DNA from: Neptunitalea lumnitzerae
GTDB lineage: Bacteria > Bacteroidota > Bacteroidia > Flavobacteriales > Flavobacteriaceae
DNA: 64,000 nt
NCBI RefSeq assembly: GCF_027924185.1
Contig: NZ_BRVO01000002.1
Coordinates: forward strand, 434,001-498,000
Reading direction: 5' to 3'
In this document: in pieces, positions 55,845-64,000 of the stretch
Position numbering within the stretch: the first letter of the stretch is position 1
How the letters are laid out: each line of letters opens with the position of its first letter
Position numbers and translations under genes: made by a program
Notes under the pieces: model-generated
What the model saw: the letters and a program-made list of their open reading frames with translations, nothing else
Told to the model about the DNA's origin: nothing
Databases searched by the model: none

Positions 55845-57431
55845 ATGAGAAAAATAATTTATGTAGCCTCTGCCCTTCTTGTTTTTGGATGTGGTACCCA
55901 GAAGCAGACTGAAAATGAAAAGCAAGCAGTAAAAGGAATCCCTAATCCAGTGCCTTTTGCAGAAACTATTAATGAACAAGATTTGAAAAGTTTGTTATAT
56001 GTGTATGCTGGAGATGAGTTTCAAGGAAGAAATACAGGAGATAAAGGTCAAAAAATGGCTGTTGATTTTCTAAAAAATTTTTACGAAACGCATGATATTA
56101 AAGCTGCTAAAGCAGATGGCAATTATTTTCAAACAGTACCTTTAGTATCTGAAGAATTGCCTAAAGGAAGTCTTGTTGTAAACAGTGAAAACTTTGAATT
56201 AGGTGTTGATGCTGTTACGCTAAGTGGTTTGAACCCTCAAAGTTTAAGTGGAAAACAACTTGTATATGTAGGTTATGGTGTTGAAACAGAAACTTATTCA
56301 GATTATGAAAAGCTAGATGTTAAGGGTAAATATCTTATCATAAAAAATGGTGAGCCTAAAAAATCTGATGGTACTTTTTTTGTTTCTGGTTCTACCGAAG
56401 CATCAGAATGGTCTGAATTACGCACTGGTTTTTCAAAAAAAATTGGTATAGCTAAGAACAAAGGAGCTGCAGGTGTTTTATTCTATGCACCAGAGAGCTA
56501 TGGAAAAATTTTGATGCAATATAAATTTATGCAACAAAAAGCTTCACAAAACATTAGACTTGCAAACTCTTCTAATACAGAAAATGCATTTGCCTATTTT
56601 TTTATTAGTGAAGCTATGGCTACCAAAGTGTTAGAAAACATTAATAAAGACAATGTAGCTAGAATGCTTGAGGCAGAAATAAATTTTGACCTAAAATCTG
56701 ATGGCGTTAAGGAAATTGAATCTGAAAATGTAATTGCATACATTAAAGGTTCTGAAAAGCCTAATGAGTATGTTGTAATATCTGCGCACTTAGACCACTT
56801 AGGTATGGATGCAGAAGGAAATGTTTACAACGGTGCAGATGATGATGGCTCTGGCACTACTGCTGTGTTAGAAATTGCTGAAGCTTTTAAGGAAGCACAA
56901 AAAGCTGGTTTTACACCTAAAAGAAGTGTAGTTTTTTTACATGTAACTGGTGAAGAAAAAGGACTTTTAGGCTCTGAGTATTATTCTGAAAACCCAGTGT
57001 TTTCTATGGAAGAAACGGTAGCTGACCTAAATATTGACATGGTTGGTAGAATAGACCCTAATTATGAAGGTAGTAGAAATTACGTATATCTAATAGGTTC
57101 TGATAAACTAAGTACAGATTTACATAACTTATCTGAAGCTATGAACAATAAGTATACTAATATTGAACTAGATTATAGATATAATGATGAGAACGATCCT
57201 AACCGTTTTTATTATCGATCTGATCATTATAACTTTGCTAAACATAATGTACCTATTATTTTCTATTTTAACGGCACTCACGACGATTATCACCAACTAT
57301 CCGATACTCCGGATAAGATTAACTACGATCTATTGGCTAATAGAGCTAAATTAGTTTTCTATACAGCTTGGGAAATTGCTAATAGAGACCAACGCTTAGT
57401 AGTAGATAAAGCAGTGGAAGAAGCAAAGTAG
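55845..57431 (+). CDS. M28-family zinc aminopeptidase lipoprotein
   Basis: This 528-residue lipoprotein (signal ending LLVFGC) has a protease-associated domain insert (about 110-260) and an M28 dinuclear zinc peptidase domain. Metal ligands are suggested by H315 in ISAHLDHLGM, the aspartate in YNGADDDGSGT, the catalytic glutamate pair in HVTGEEKGLLGSEYY, the aspartate in NIDMVGRID, and the late histidine in GTHDDYHQLSDTPDKI. Location is the envelope, facing the periplasm or outside. It has its own promoter upstream and a strong terminator downstream, so it appears monocistronic. Peptide specificity is not readable. Confidence 0.93.
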   Translation: MRKIIYVASALLVFGCGTQKQTENEKQAVKGIPNPVPFAETINEQDLKSLLYVYAGDEFQGRNTGDKGQKMAVDFLKNFYETHDIKAAKADGNYFQTVPLVSEELPKGSLVVNSENFELGVDAVTLSGLNPQSLSGKQLVYVGYGVETETYSDYEKLDVKGKYLIIKNGEPKKSDGTFFVSGSTEASEWSELRTGFSKKIGIAKNKGAAGVLFYAPESYGKILMQYKFMQQKASQNIRLANSSNTENAFAYFFISEAMATKVLENINKDNVARMLEAEINFDLKSDGVKEIESENVIAYIKGSEKPNEYVVISAHLDHLGMDAEGNVYNGADDDGSGTTAVLEIAEAFKEAQKAGFTPKRSVVFLHVTGEEKGLLGSEYYSENPVFSMEETVADLNIDMVGRIDPNYEGSRNYVYLIGSDKLSTDLHNLSEAMNNKYTNIELDYRYNDENDPNRFYYRSDHYNFAKHNVPIIFYFNGTHDDYHQLSDTPDKINYDLLANRAKLVFYTAWEIANRDQRLVVDKAVEEAK

Positions 57432-57453
57432 TAACTAGATTTTAAAAATAGTA

Positions 57454-57489
57454 AAAAGGCCTAATGATTAATATTTCATTAGGCCTTTT
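57454..57489 (+). terminator. Intrinsic terminator of the M28 gene
   Basis: Arms AAAAGGCCTAATGA (57454-57467) and TCATTAGGCCTTTT (57476-57489) are perfectly complementary with an 8-base loop and a T-rich tail. It starts 22 bases after the stop codon. Confidence 0.92.
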
Positions 57490-57567
57490 ATTTGACTATA
57501 GAGATTATGCTTCGCAGCCTCTTACCCTGATATTCCATTCTCTCCGTATCTAAAAATATGATATAAA

Positions 57568-57598
57568 AAAAGCCTCTCACTAAAAGTGAAAGGCTTTT
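57568..57598 (-). terminator. Terminator of tRNA-His
   Basis: Arms at 57568-57581 and 57585-57598 pair with one mismatch; on the - strand the stem is followed by a run of T residues. It lies directly beyond the 3' end of the tRNA gene. Confidence 0.85.
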
Positions 57599-57599
57599 C

Positions 57600-57675
<76 letters not shown>

Positions 57676-57742
57676 GTGTCAATTGCGGGTGCAAATATAT
57701 GCTATTTGTTTTTAATTTTCAAAACAAAAACTAAAAAAAATA

Positions 57743-58462
57743 TCAAATTAAATCAGAAATTTTATCCACTGTAATGTAACGCTCTGTGGTAAAGCCTTCT
57801 GCATATTTTACATTTGCTATCCTTCCTAAATCTTCTGCTCTATAAGTTAGGCTATCAAAAAAGGTTTTACTGGTAATTGGAGTTTCAGGCTCATCACTGT
57901 TAGGATCATAAAATTGCGATTTGTATGCCTTTATAGCCTCTATTTTGGTATCCATATATCCAGTAATATCAACAATAAAGTCTGGTTTATCATCTCTCCA
58001 TTGTAAATAATGGTAAACAACTTTCGGTCTCCAAGCTTCTTGTTTTTCACCATTCAATACTGTTTCTATTTTTCTTAACCCACTTAAAAAGCAAGCATCA
58101 CTTACCAAATTACTTCCCTTACCATGATCTATATGTCTATCTCTAACAGCATTGCAGATTACCATCTCTGGCTTATATTTTCTAAGCATTTTAATAACCT
58201 CTAATTGATGTTCTTTGTCATTCACAAAGAAACCATCGGCCATTTTAAGATTTTCCCTAGCACTTACGCCCATAACCTTTGCGGCATTAGCAGCTTCTAC
58301 CATTCTAAGTTCTGCAGATCCTCTGGTACCCAATTCTCCTTGTGTAAGATCTACAATACCTACTTTCTTCCCATTAGCTATTTCTTTGGCTAAAGTACCA
58401 GCACATCCTAATTCTACATCGTCTGGGTGTGCACCAAAGGCTAATATGTCTAACTTCATCAT
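57743..58462 (-). CDS. bshB1: Bacillithiol biosynthesis deacetylase BshB1
   Basis: The zinc-dependent LmbE-like deacetylase removes the acetyl group from N-acetylglucosaminyl-malate in bacillithiol synthesis. Zinc ligands are visible in FGAHPDDVELG (H12, D15) and in HIDHGKGSNL (about residue 112); LTQGELGTRGS and the C-terminal YAEGF are typical of BshB1 rather than of other LmbE proteins. Its start overlaps the trans-sulfuration gene stop by 4 bases (ATGA), so the two are coupled; cysteine from that enzyme is the next substrate of the pathway. BshA and BshC genes are not in the window. It is the last gene of the five-gene run. Confidence 0.92.
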   Translation of the reverse strand: MMKLDILAFGAHPDDVELGCAGTLAKEIANGKKVGIVDLTQGELGTRGSAELRMVEAANAAKVMGVSARENLKMADGFFVNDKEHQLEVIKMLRKYKPEMVICNAVRDRHIDHGKGSNLVSDACFLSGLRKIETVLNGEKQEAWRPKVVYHYLQWRDDKPDFIVDITGYMDTKIEAIKAYKSQFYDPNSDEPETPITSKTFFDSLTYRAEDLGRIANVKYAEGFTTERYITVDKISDLI

Positions 58463-59610
58463 TTATTGTTTGTTTTTTCAAATGCCAAATCTAAATCGGC
58501 TATAATATCCTCAAGGTCTTCTATACCTACCGAGAATCGTAATAAATTATCTTTAATTCCTTGTTTGTTTCTCTCTTCCTGCGGCACTAGAGCGTGCGAT
58601 GTCTTAACCGGTGATAAAATAGTACTCTCTACCCCTGCTAAGCTCATAGAGGGCTTTATAAGGCTTAAATTACCTATAAAAGCCATACTATCTATTGATT
58701 CATTAAGTTCAAAGCTAAGCATACCTCCAAAACCACTCATTTGTTTCTTGGCTATTTCATGGTCAGGGTGAGATTTTAAACCAGGGTAATAAACTTTATC
58801 TACCAACTTGTGATTTTCTAGATATTGAGCTAATTGCATCGCATTTTCATTTTGGGCTTTTACTCTTATCCCCAATGTTTTAATGCTTCTTTCTAAAAGC
58901 CATACCGTATAATCGCTTAAATTACCACCTAAATTAATAGCTAGCTTAAAAATTTGCTGTATATGCACTGTAGAAGCACAAATAGCACCCGCTAATATAT
59001 CTGAATGTCCTCCTAAATATTTTGTAGCACTGTGAATCACTATATCAATTCCTAAATGGTGTGGATTTTGATTTACTGGACTAGCAAATGTATTATCAAT
59101 CATAGAAATTAAGTTATGTTCCTTTGCTAAAGCAACAATCATTTCTAAGTCTGTAATAGCTAATAAAGGATTAGAAGGTGTTTCTACATAAATAACCTTT
59201 GTACTATCCTGTATAACAGTCTCAAAATCTTTACGAGTTAAACCTTCTGTAAACGAATATGATATCCCGTAATTTTCAAATACTTCAACCACCAAATTAT
59301 AGGTACCACCATACAAAGATTGCTGCAGAATAACATGATCTCCAGCCTTTAAAAAGGCTAATAACGCATTACTTACGGCAGCCATTCCACTACCAAAAAT
59401 AAGTGCTTCATCTGTACCTTCTAACGCCGCTAATTTTGTGCAAATAGCTTCTTGATTTGGTGTATTAAAATATCTAGGATATCTTTTTATCGCCACATTT
59501 TCATAGGCATAAGAAGTACTCATGTATAATGGAGATACTGCTCCTTTGAATTGTTCATCGGTCACTTCTCCTGTATGGATACAAACTGTATTTAATCCGT
59601 TTTTAGCCAT
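58459..59610 (-). CDS. Trans-sulfuration PLP enzyme (cystathionine gamma-synthase/lyase family)
   Basis: This 383-residue Cys/Met-metabolism enzyme has PLP lysine K197 in HSATKYLGGHSD, the phosphate-binding loop region FGSGMAAVSNALL (about residue 73) and the family phrases SLYGGTYNLV, VETPSNPLL and GGMLSFEL. It could be cystathionine gamma-lyase, cystathionine beta-lyase, gamma-synthase or O-acetylhomoserine sulfhydrylase; sequence reading does not settle this. Tight coupling to bshB1 favours a role in supplying cysteine for bacillithiol. The agmatine deiminase gene ends 7 bases upstream on the same strand. Confidence 0.9.
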   Translation of the reverse strand: MAKNGLNTVCIHTGEVTDEQFKGAVSPLYMSTSYAYENVAIKRYPRYFNTPNQEAICTKLAALEGTDEALIFGSGMAAVSNALLAFLKAGDHVILQQSLYGGTYNLVVEVFENYGISYSFTEGLTRKDFETVIQDSTKVIYVETPSNPLLAITDLEMIVALAKEHNLISMIDNTFASPVNQNPHHLGIDIVIHSATKYLGGHSDILAGAICASTVHIQQIFKLAINLGGNLSDYTVWLLERSIKTLGIRVKAQNENAMQLAQYLENHKLVDKVYYPGLKSHPDHEIAKKQMSGFGGMLSFELNESIDSMAFIGNLSLIKPSMSLAGVESTILSPVKTSHALVPQEERNKQGIKDNLLRFSVGIEDLEDIIADLDLAFEKTNNK

Positions 59611-59617
59611 TTTAATA

Positions 59618-60655
59618 TTAAATCAAAGGTTCTTGTTGACTTAAGCAATGAAAGCTTCCTAATCCCCAGATAATATCCGTAGAATCTATTCCTACTACTT
59701 CCCTATCTGGAAAATATTGTTGTAGTATATCTAAAGCTACTTCATCATTTTTACAGCGGTATGTGGGCACAATTACCGACTTATTAGCAATATAAAAATT
59801 AGCGTACGAAGCTGGTAGCCTTGTATCTTCATAAACAACAGCATCTGGCATAGGTAATTCAACAATATTTAACTGTTTTCCATTTTCCAAGCGCATTGTT
59901 TTCAATTGCTTCAAATTATCTTGTAACAATTGGTAATTCTCGTCATTTCTATCCTCTTCTACTACAGTAACCACTGTATCTTCATTCACAAAACGAACGG
60001 TATCATCTATATGTCCGTCTGTATCATCACCAACAATACCTTCATCTACCCACAAAATATGATCTACTCCATAGAAATCAACTAAATATTGTTCTATTTG
60101 ATGTTGATTCAAGTGCGGATTTCTATTCTCGTTCAACAAACAACAAGTGGACGTTAAAATAGTTCCTTTTCCATTAAATTCAACAGAACCACCCTCCATT
60201 ACAATTCCAGGATGGAAAACGGGAATATCAAAGTGTTTTCCTATTTTGGTAGGAATTACATCATCTAAATCATATGGAGGATATTTATCTCCCCATGCAT
60301 TAAACCCCCAATCTACAATCACCTTTTTCTGTGCAGTATTCGGGTTTATTAAAAACGCAGGACCATGGTCTCTGCACCAAGCATCGTTAGTAGGGTGAAG
60401 AAAAAAATCAACCTTACTTAAATCCACTTGTTGCTTTGCAAGTATATTAGAAGCAAATTGTTTCATCTCTTCATTCACTACATTAATACAAACCCTTTCT
60501 CCTTTGGTCAATTCTTTAATAAACTGAGCATAAGGGGCATATATAGTATTAATTTTACCGGGCCAAGAAGCTTCCTTATGAGGCCAACTTAACCAAGTAG
60601 CTCTATGCTTATGAAACTCTGCCGGAAAAAAATATCCTAATTCTTTTGGTGTCAT
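59618..60655 (-). CDS. aguA: Agmatine deiminase
   Basis: Converts agmatine to N-carbamoylputrescine and ammonia. This 345-residue member of the Porphyromonas peptidyl-arginine deiminase family shows HKATWLSWPHKEA-like sequence at the N-terminus (FHKHRATWLSWPHKE), TNDAWCRDHGPAF (about 88-100), MEGGSVEFNGKGT, DDTDGHIDDTVRF and the catalytic C337 in GSFHCLSQQEP at the extreme C-terminus. It lies downstream of N-carbamoylputrescine amidase with 25 bases between, the classical pathway pair. Peptidyl-arginine deiminase is the alternative, but that needs a signal peptide, which is absent. Confidence 0.93.
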   Translation of the reverse strand: MTPKELGYFFPAEFHKHRATWLSWPHKEASWPGKINTIYAPYAQFIKELTKGERVCINVVNEEMKQFASNILAKQQVDLSKVDFFLHPTNDAWCRDHGPAFLINPNTAQKKVIVDWGFNAWGDKYPPYDLDDVIPTKIGKHFDIPVFHPGIVMEGGSVEFNGKGTILTSTCCLLNENRNPHLNQHQIEQYLVDFYGVDHILWVDEGIVGDDTDGHIDDTVRFVNEDTVVTVVEEDRNDENYQLLQDNLKQLKTMRLENGKQLNIVELPMPDAVVYEDTRLPASYANFYIANKSVIVPTYRCKNDEVALDILQQYFPDREVVGIDSTDIIWGLGSFHCLSQQEPLI

Positions 60656-60680
60656 TTATAAAAAATATCAATATAAACGC

Positions 60681-61556
60681 TTAATCTTCGTCTATATAAC
60701 GTTTAGTAATTGGTTGATATGAATCTATTCTACGATCTCTTAAAAATGGCCAATGCGTTCTGTATTCGTCAGATTTCTTGGTGTCTATTTCAACTACCAT
60801 TACTTCTTCATTTTCGTGAGAAGCTTGGAATAGTATGCTTCCAAACGGGTTAGAAACAAAAGAACCTCCCCAGAACTTCATAGCTCCTTCTTGCTCGTAG
60901 CCTACTCGGTTTACACTTACTACGTGCACTCCATTAGCAACAGCATGACTTCTTTGTATTGTTTGCCAAGCATTATACTGTTCTACATTGGTTTCGGTAT
61001 CTTGTGATGTAGCCCAACCTATCGCTGTAGGATAGAATAAAATTTCGGCACCCATTAAAGACGTTATACGTGAAGCTTCCGGATACCACTGATCCCAACA
61101 AATTAGTACACCAATGGTGGCGTATTTTGTTTTAAAGGTTTTGTATCCTAAGTCTCCAGGGGTAAAATAAAACTTCTCATAAAATGCAGGATCATCCGGA
61201 ATATGCATTTTACGATATTTACCTAAATAAGTTCCGTCTGCATCTATAACAGCTGTTGTATTGTGGTATAGGCCTTGTGCTCTTTTCTCAAAAAGAGAGG
61301 CTATTACTACCACATTACATTCCTTAGCTACTTCAGACAATGCTTCTGTTGAAGGCCCTGGAATAGCTTCTGCCAATGCAAAATTGTCATAATCTTCAAC
61401 ATCACAAAAATATAGTGATGTAAATAATTCTTGTAAACATACAATCTGCGCACCTTTTTCAGCTGCTTCTCGTACTTTTACTATTGCCTTATCTAAATTT
61501 TGTTGTTTATCTGCAACACAGGATGTTTGTACTAATCCTACTTTTACTTTTGACAT
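60681..61556 (-). CDS. aguB: N-carbamoylputrescine amidase
   Basis: This nitrilase-superfamily amidase hydrolyses N-carbamoylputrescine to putrescine, CO2 and ammonia. The catalytic triad is E43 (CLQELF), K116 (GKYRKMHIPDD) and C153 (VLICWDQWYPE). The phrases DPAFYEKFYFTPGD and RRIDSYQPITKR are typical of the AguB branch. The length of 291 residues is exact for the family. It lies 9 bases after the glutathione peroxidase stop and before aguA, so the two agmatine-to-putrescine steps are co-transcribed. Confidence 0.95.
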   Translation of the reverse strand: MSKVKVGLVQTSCVADKQQNLDKAIVKVREAAEKGAQIVCLQELFTSLYFCDVEDYDNFALAEAIPGPSTEALSEVAKECNVVVIASLFEKRAQGLYHNTTAVIDADGTYLGKYRKMHIPDDPAFYEKFYFTPGDLGYKTFKTKYATIGVLICWDQWYPEASRITSLMGAEILFYPTAIGWATSQDTETNVEQYNAWQTIQRSHAVANGVHVVSVNRVGYEQEGAMKFWGGSFVSNPFGSILFQASHENEEVMVVEIDTKKSDEYRTHWPFLRDRRIDSYQPITKRYIDED

Positions 61557-61565
61557 GTTCTTTTT

Positions 61566-62105
61566 TTAACTTTTAATCCAATTAACAATTTCTGGGTCGG
61601 TTGGTAAAACTCTTGGAGCAATGACTTTCTCTAGCTCTCCTTTTTCATTGATCAAGTATTTTTGAAAGTTCCACTCTACTTCGGAATCCTTTAACCCATT
61701 TTGTTTTTTCTCAGTTAAGAATTGATATACCGCATTCATATCATCACCTTTAACTGATATTTTGCTCATCATAGGAAAAGTAACTCCGTAATTTTCTTTA
61801 CAAAAAGTAGCTATTTCTTCGTTGGTACCAGGTTCTTGACTGGCAAAATTATTAGCTGGGAAACCTATAATTATAAAATTATCAGATTTATAGGTATCAT
61901 ATAACTCCTGTAAATCTTCATACTGAGGTGTTAAACCACATTTAGAAGCTGTATTCACAATCATTATTTTCTTTCCCTTTAGTTTAGCAAAATCAAATTC
62001 TCTACCGTAAAGGTCTTTTACTTTGAATTGATAAATTGTTTCTTTTTGTTGAGCAAATACTCCCATAGAAAAAAGTATTATAAATGAATACATTAGATTT
62101 TTCAT
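61566..62105 (-). CDS. Glutathione peroxidase-family thiol peroxidase, exported
   Basis: A peroxidase of 179 residues with a signal peptide ending GVFAQ (about 19), so it acts in the periplasm. The peroxidatic cysteine is C56 in NTASKCGLTPQ; Q90 (ASQEPG) and the WNFQKYLI motif near residue 145 complete the active site. In the loop that usually reads FPCNQF the cysteine is replaced (FPANNF), while C102 in TFCKENYG remains as a possible resolving cysteine, which suggests thioredoxin- rather than glutathione-dependent turnover. It heads the five-gene run that ends with bshB1. The upstream spacer contains an inverted repeat GCAAATT/AATTTGC (62128-62151). Confidence 0.9.
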   Translation of the reverse strand: MKNLMYSFIILFSMGVFAQQKETIYQFKVKDLYGREFDFAKLKGKKIMIVNTASKCGLTPQYEDLQELYDTYKSDNFIIIGFPANNFASQEPGTNEEIATFCKENYGVTFPMMSKISVKGDDMNAVYQFLTEKKQNGLKDSEVEWNFQKYLINEKGELEKVIAPRVLPTDPEIVNWIKS

Positions 62106-62196
62106 AGTCTAAAAATTAGCTTTTCAAGCAAATTAAAAATTTAAAATTTGCCTTAGTTTACTTTATAACGAATTTAACGTTTCCTTTTTAATTAAA

Positions 62197-62219
62197 AAAT
62201 CCCGCATAAAGCGGGATTT
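62197..62219 (-). terminator. Intrinsic terminator of the ccsA gene
   Basis: Arms AAATCCCGC (62197-62205) and GCGGGATTT (62211-62219) pair perfectly; on the - strand the stem is followed by six T residues. It begins 3 bases past the stop codon at 62222. Confidence 0.92.
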
Positions 62220-62221
62220 CA

Positions 62222-64000
62222 TTATTTTTTAAAATTTACCCGATACCTCCAATATGCTATAGCTGAAAATGGTAATAAAACACCAACAGTATAGTACACA
62301 AAAGAAGGGGTTATTATTTTATCTCCACTTGCATAACTATGTAAACCAGTTAAATAGAAGTTAACTCCAAAATAGGTCATCATAATAGAAGCATAAGCTA
62401 TCATTGCCATAAAATTAAAAGCAAACCTACCTCTTAAACCAGGTACTAAACGCATATGAACTACAAAAGCATAGATCATAATACTAACTAAGGCCCATGT
62501 TTCTTTAGGGTCCCAACCCCAATAACGTCCCCAGCTTTCATTAGCCCATTGTCCTCCTAAGAAATTACCTATTGTTAACATTACCAAACCAACGGTAAGA
62601 GTAAGTTCATTAATAATTGTTAACTCCTGTATAGCTAAATTAATCTTATGTTTAGTCTTAGAAGTAGTAAGAATATATAGTAATAAATTTAAGATAGCCA
62701 GAATAAACCCTAAAGTAAAAGGCCCGTAACTACCAACAATTACTGCTACGTGAATCATTAACCAATAACTATTTAAAACGGGTTGTAAATTACCAATGGA
62801 AGGATCCATCCAGTTCCAATGTGCAATCATAAGTATCATTGCAGTAACAAATGCCGCTGCTCCCACTGTAAAATCAGACTTTTTAAAGAATAATAATCCA
62901 ATTCCCATGGTAGAAAAAGCTACATATATCATACTCTCATATGCATCACTCCAAGGGGCATGCCCAGAAACAAACCATCTAGCACCTAACCCAGCCATAT
63001 GCACTAGAAAAACAACTAATAGTGCGTATTTAAGAATGTTTACTATGTATCTAATGAATTTTTTGGATACAAAAATTTCTATAATCAATACCAAAATCAT
63101 TATAGATCCGATACTTATATACCAAACAAATATTTTCTTAAATACATCATACTTGTTATAAAGTAGCTCTGCTTTTACTTTTTCATCGGAAGGAAGAATA
63201 TCTTTTGATAGTTTCTCTTGATTTTTCTTAAAAGCATTTAATATTTCTTCTGCTTGAGAATAGTCTCCATTTACCTTAGCATCTCTTAAAATACTTTTAT
63301 ATAAAGCTAATGAGTTTTTAATAAAGCTAGCATAATCTTGATCCTCTATAAATGCAGGGTTATTAGCTAAATCCGTTTGAGAAATCCATTTGTCGTTTTC
63401 ATCATTTGGCACAGGAAATATCTTAAGAATATCACCATTTAGCGCTCTATTTAATAATGCTAGTTTTAAATCAATTTCTTTAAATTCTTTTTGAAACTGA
63501 TTAGGAACAGCTGCTTTATAAGCATCTTCTAAATATGGTCCTAATTTATAATTACCCTTCTCATCAAAAAAGTCAATAGCCTTAACGTATTTGGTACCTT
63601 CTGGTACTCCTAAAATATGGTGTAAACTATCATTTTGTTTCTTAATATATAAAATAGGTGCATGATACCACGGAATAGGATTCTGCAACATAGATAGCAT
63701 TACCTGATCTGCATTCATTTCCTTATAAGTATCGTACTTACTAAGTTTTCTCAATAATTCAGAAGAAAATGTGTTAACCGGCTTTATTCTACCTCCATCA
63801 TCTTGAATAATGAGCGCTCCAAATTTTTCTGCATGCTCTTTACTTACGGTAGTGGAATGAATAAAGTTATCCACTTCCTGATTACTTAATTTTAAAAGTT
63901 CATTATCATGCGTTTCGTGTTCTGCATGATCGTGGTCATCTTGAGCAAATATTGATGTAGTACTTAATAACATCAATAAAAACAACAATGCTTTTCTCTT
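62222..64000 (-). CDS. ccsA: CcsA-type cytochrome c maturation protein, 5' part outside the window
   Basis: This is the C-terminal part of a system II cytochrome c synthase. The frame stays open to the window edge: codons before the TTG at 63988 read KRKAL, so 63988 is not the true start. The region LLFLLMLLSTTSIFAQ is a membrane segment followed by a periplasmic domain (about residues 20-285) and seven or more membrane helices. The heme-handling WWD motif is GRYWGWDPKETWAL (about 482-495), and conserved histidines occur in FLVHMAGLGARW, IAHWNWMD, MIHVAV and GLHSYASG. In Flavobacteriaceae this sequence is normally the second half of a CcsB-CcsA fusion of about 1050 residues; I infer the CcsB half lies beyond 64000. 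Confidence 0.9.
   Translation of the reverse strand, partial: KRKALLFLLMLLSTTSIFAQDDHDHAEHETHDNELLKLSNQEVDNFIHSTTVSKEHAEKFGALIIQDDGGRIKPVNTFSSELLRKLSKYDTYKEMNADQVMLSMLQNPIPWYHAPILYIKKQNDSLHHILGVPEGTKYVKAIDFFDEKGNYKLGPYLEDAYKAAVPNQFQKEFKEIDLKLALLNRALNGDILKIFPVPNDENDKWISQTDLANNPAFIEDQDYASFIKNSLALYKSILRDAKVNGDYSQAEEILNAFKKNQEKLSKDILPSDEKVKAELLYNKYDVFKKIFVWYISIGSIMILVLIIEIFVSKKFIRYIVNILKYALLVVFLVHMAGLGARWFVSGHAPWSDAYESMIYVAFSTMGIGLLFFKKSDFTVGAAAFVTAMILMIAHWNWMDPSIGNLQPVLNSYWLMIHVAVIVGSYGPFTLGFILAILNLLLYILTTSKTKHKINLAIQELTIINELTLTVGLVMLTIGNFLGGQWANESWGRYWGWDPKETWALVSIMIYAFVVHMRLVPGLRGRFAFNFMAMIAYASIMMTYFGVNFYLTGLHSYASGDKIITPSFVYYTVGVLLPFSAIAYWRYRVNFKK

Noticed and set aside
62128-62151. Inverted repeat GCAAATT/AATTTGC upstream of the peroxidase gene as a terminator
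   Set aside because: It is AT-rich with a 10-base loop and lies in the promoter side of the gene, so it is at most an operator; composition alone could produce it.

Overview
The window is AT-rich bacterial chromosome and reads as a free-living, probably marine, member of the Flavobacteriaceae (Bacteroidota). The evidence is a SusC/SusD pair with a hybrid two-component regulator, a PorX-type regulator of type IX secretion, bacillithiol synthesis, TAnnTTTG-like promoter boxes, few Shine-Dalgarno sites and many short lipoprotein signals. I see no insertion sequence, prophage, integrase, CRISPR array or rRNA. Two genes are cut by the window edges: a flavin reductase at the left and a CcsB-CcsA-type cytochrome c maturation gene at the right.

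Region 1 (1-2644) holds the flavin reductase and a two-part aromatic amino acid hydroxylase. Region 2 (2761-22188) is a complete polysaccharide utilisation locus (PUL): a hybrid sensor/AraC regulator, a GH5 enzyme with a ricin-type lectin domain, SusC, SusD, GH30, two GH2 enzymes and a GH27 enzyme, all on the + strand. A tandem repeat ahead of the GH5 gene is the best candidate operator for the regulator, and an 11-bp hairpin follows susD. The enzyme mix and the lack of sulfatases point to an unsulfated galactose-rich glycan, possibly a beta-galactan or arabinogalactan.

Region 3 (22259-36962) holds a convergent outer-membrane-type protein, a DUF72 protein, a thioesterase, an MscS channel, a class A penicillin-binding protein, a metal-efflux operon (His-rich small protein, RND pump fused to a TolC-like part, adaptor lipoprotein), small proteins, thioredoxin and an HD phosphohydrolase. 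Region 4 (37009-46927) holds porX, tsaE, an overlapping small lipoprotein/membrane protein pair, alanine dehydrogenase, proline dehydrogenase, aroB, arginine decarboxylase, a deoxyhypusine-synthase-family enzyme and a small acidic protein. Region 5 (46983-57431) holds DinB, PEP carboxylase, an Lrp regulator, an M14 peptidase divergent from an XRE regulator with three operator-like repeats between them, TerC, unknown secreted proteins, a barstar-like protein overlapping a pseudouridine synthase, and an M28 peptidase.

Region 6 (57600-64000, all - strand) holds tRNA-His, then a tight five-gene run in transcription order: glutathione peroxidase, N-carbamoylputrescine amidase, agmatine deiminase, a trans-sulfuration enzyme and bacillithiol deacetylase BshB1. 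The last gene is ccsA. Together the window encodes arginine to agmatine to N-carbamoylputrescine to putrescine. The deoxyhypusine-synthase-like enzyme is a candidate for the next polyamine step, but its substrate-pocket residues look remodelled. The strongest leads are that enzyme, the PUL tandem repeat, the XRE operator cluster, the orphan barstar and the thiol/polyamine gene run.
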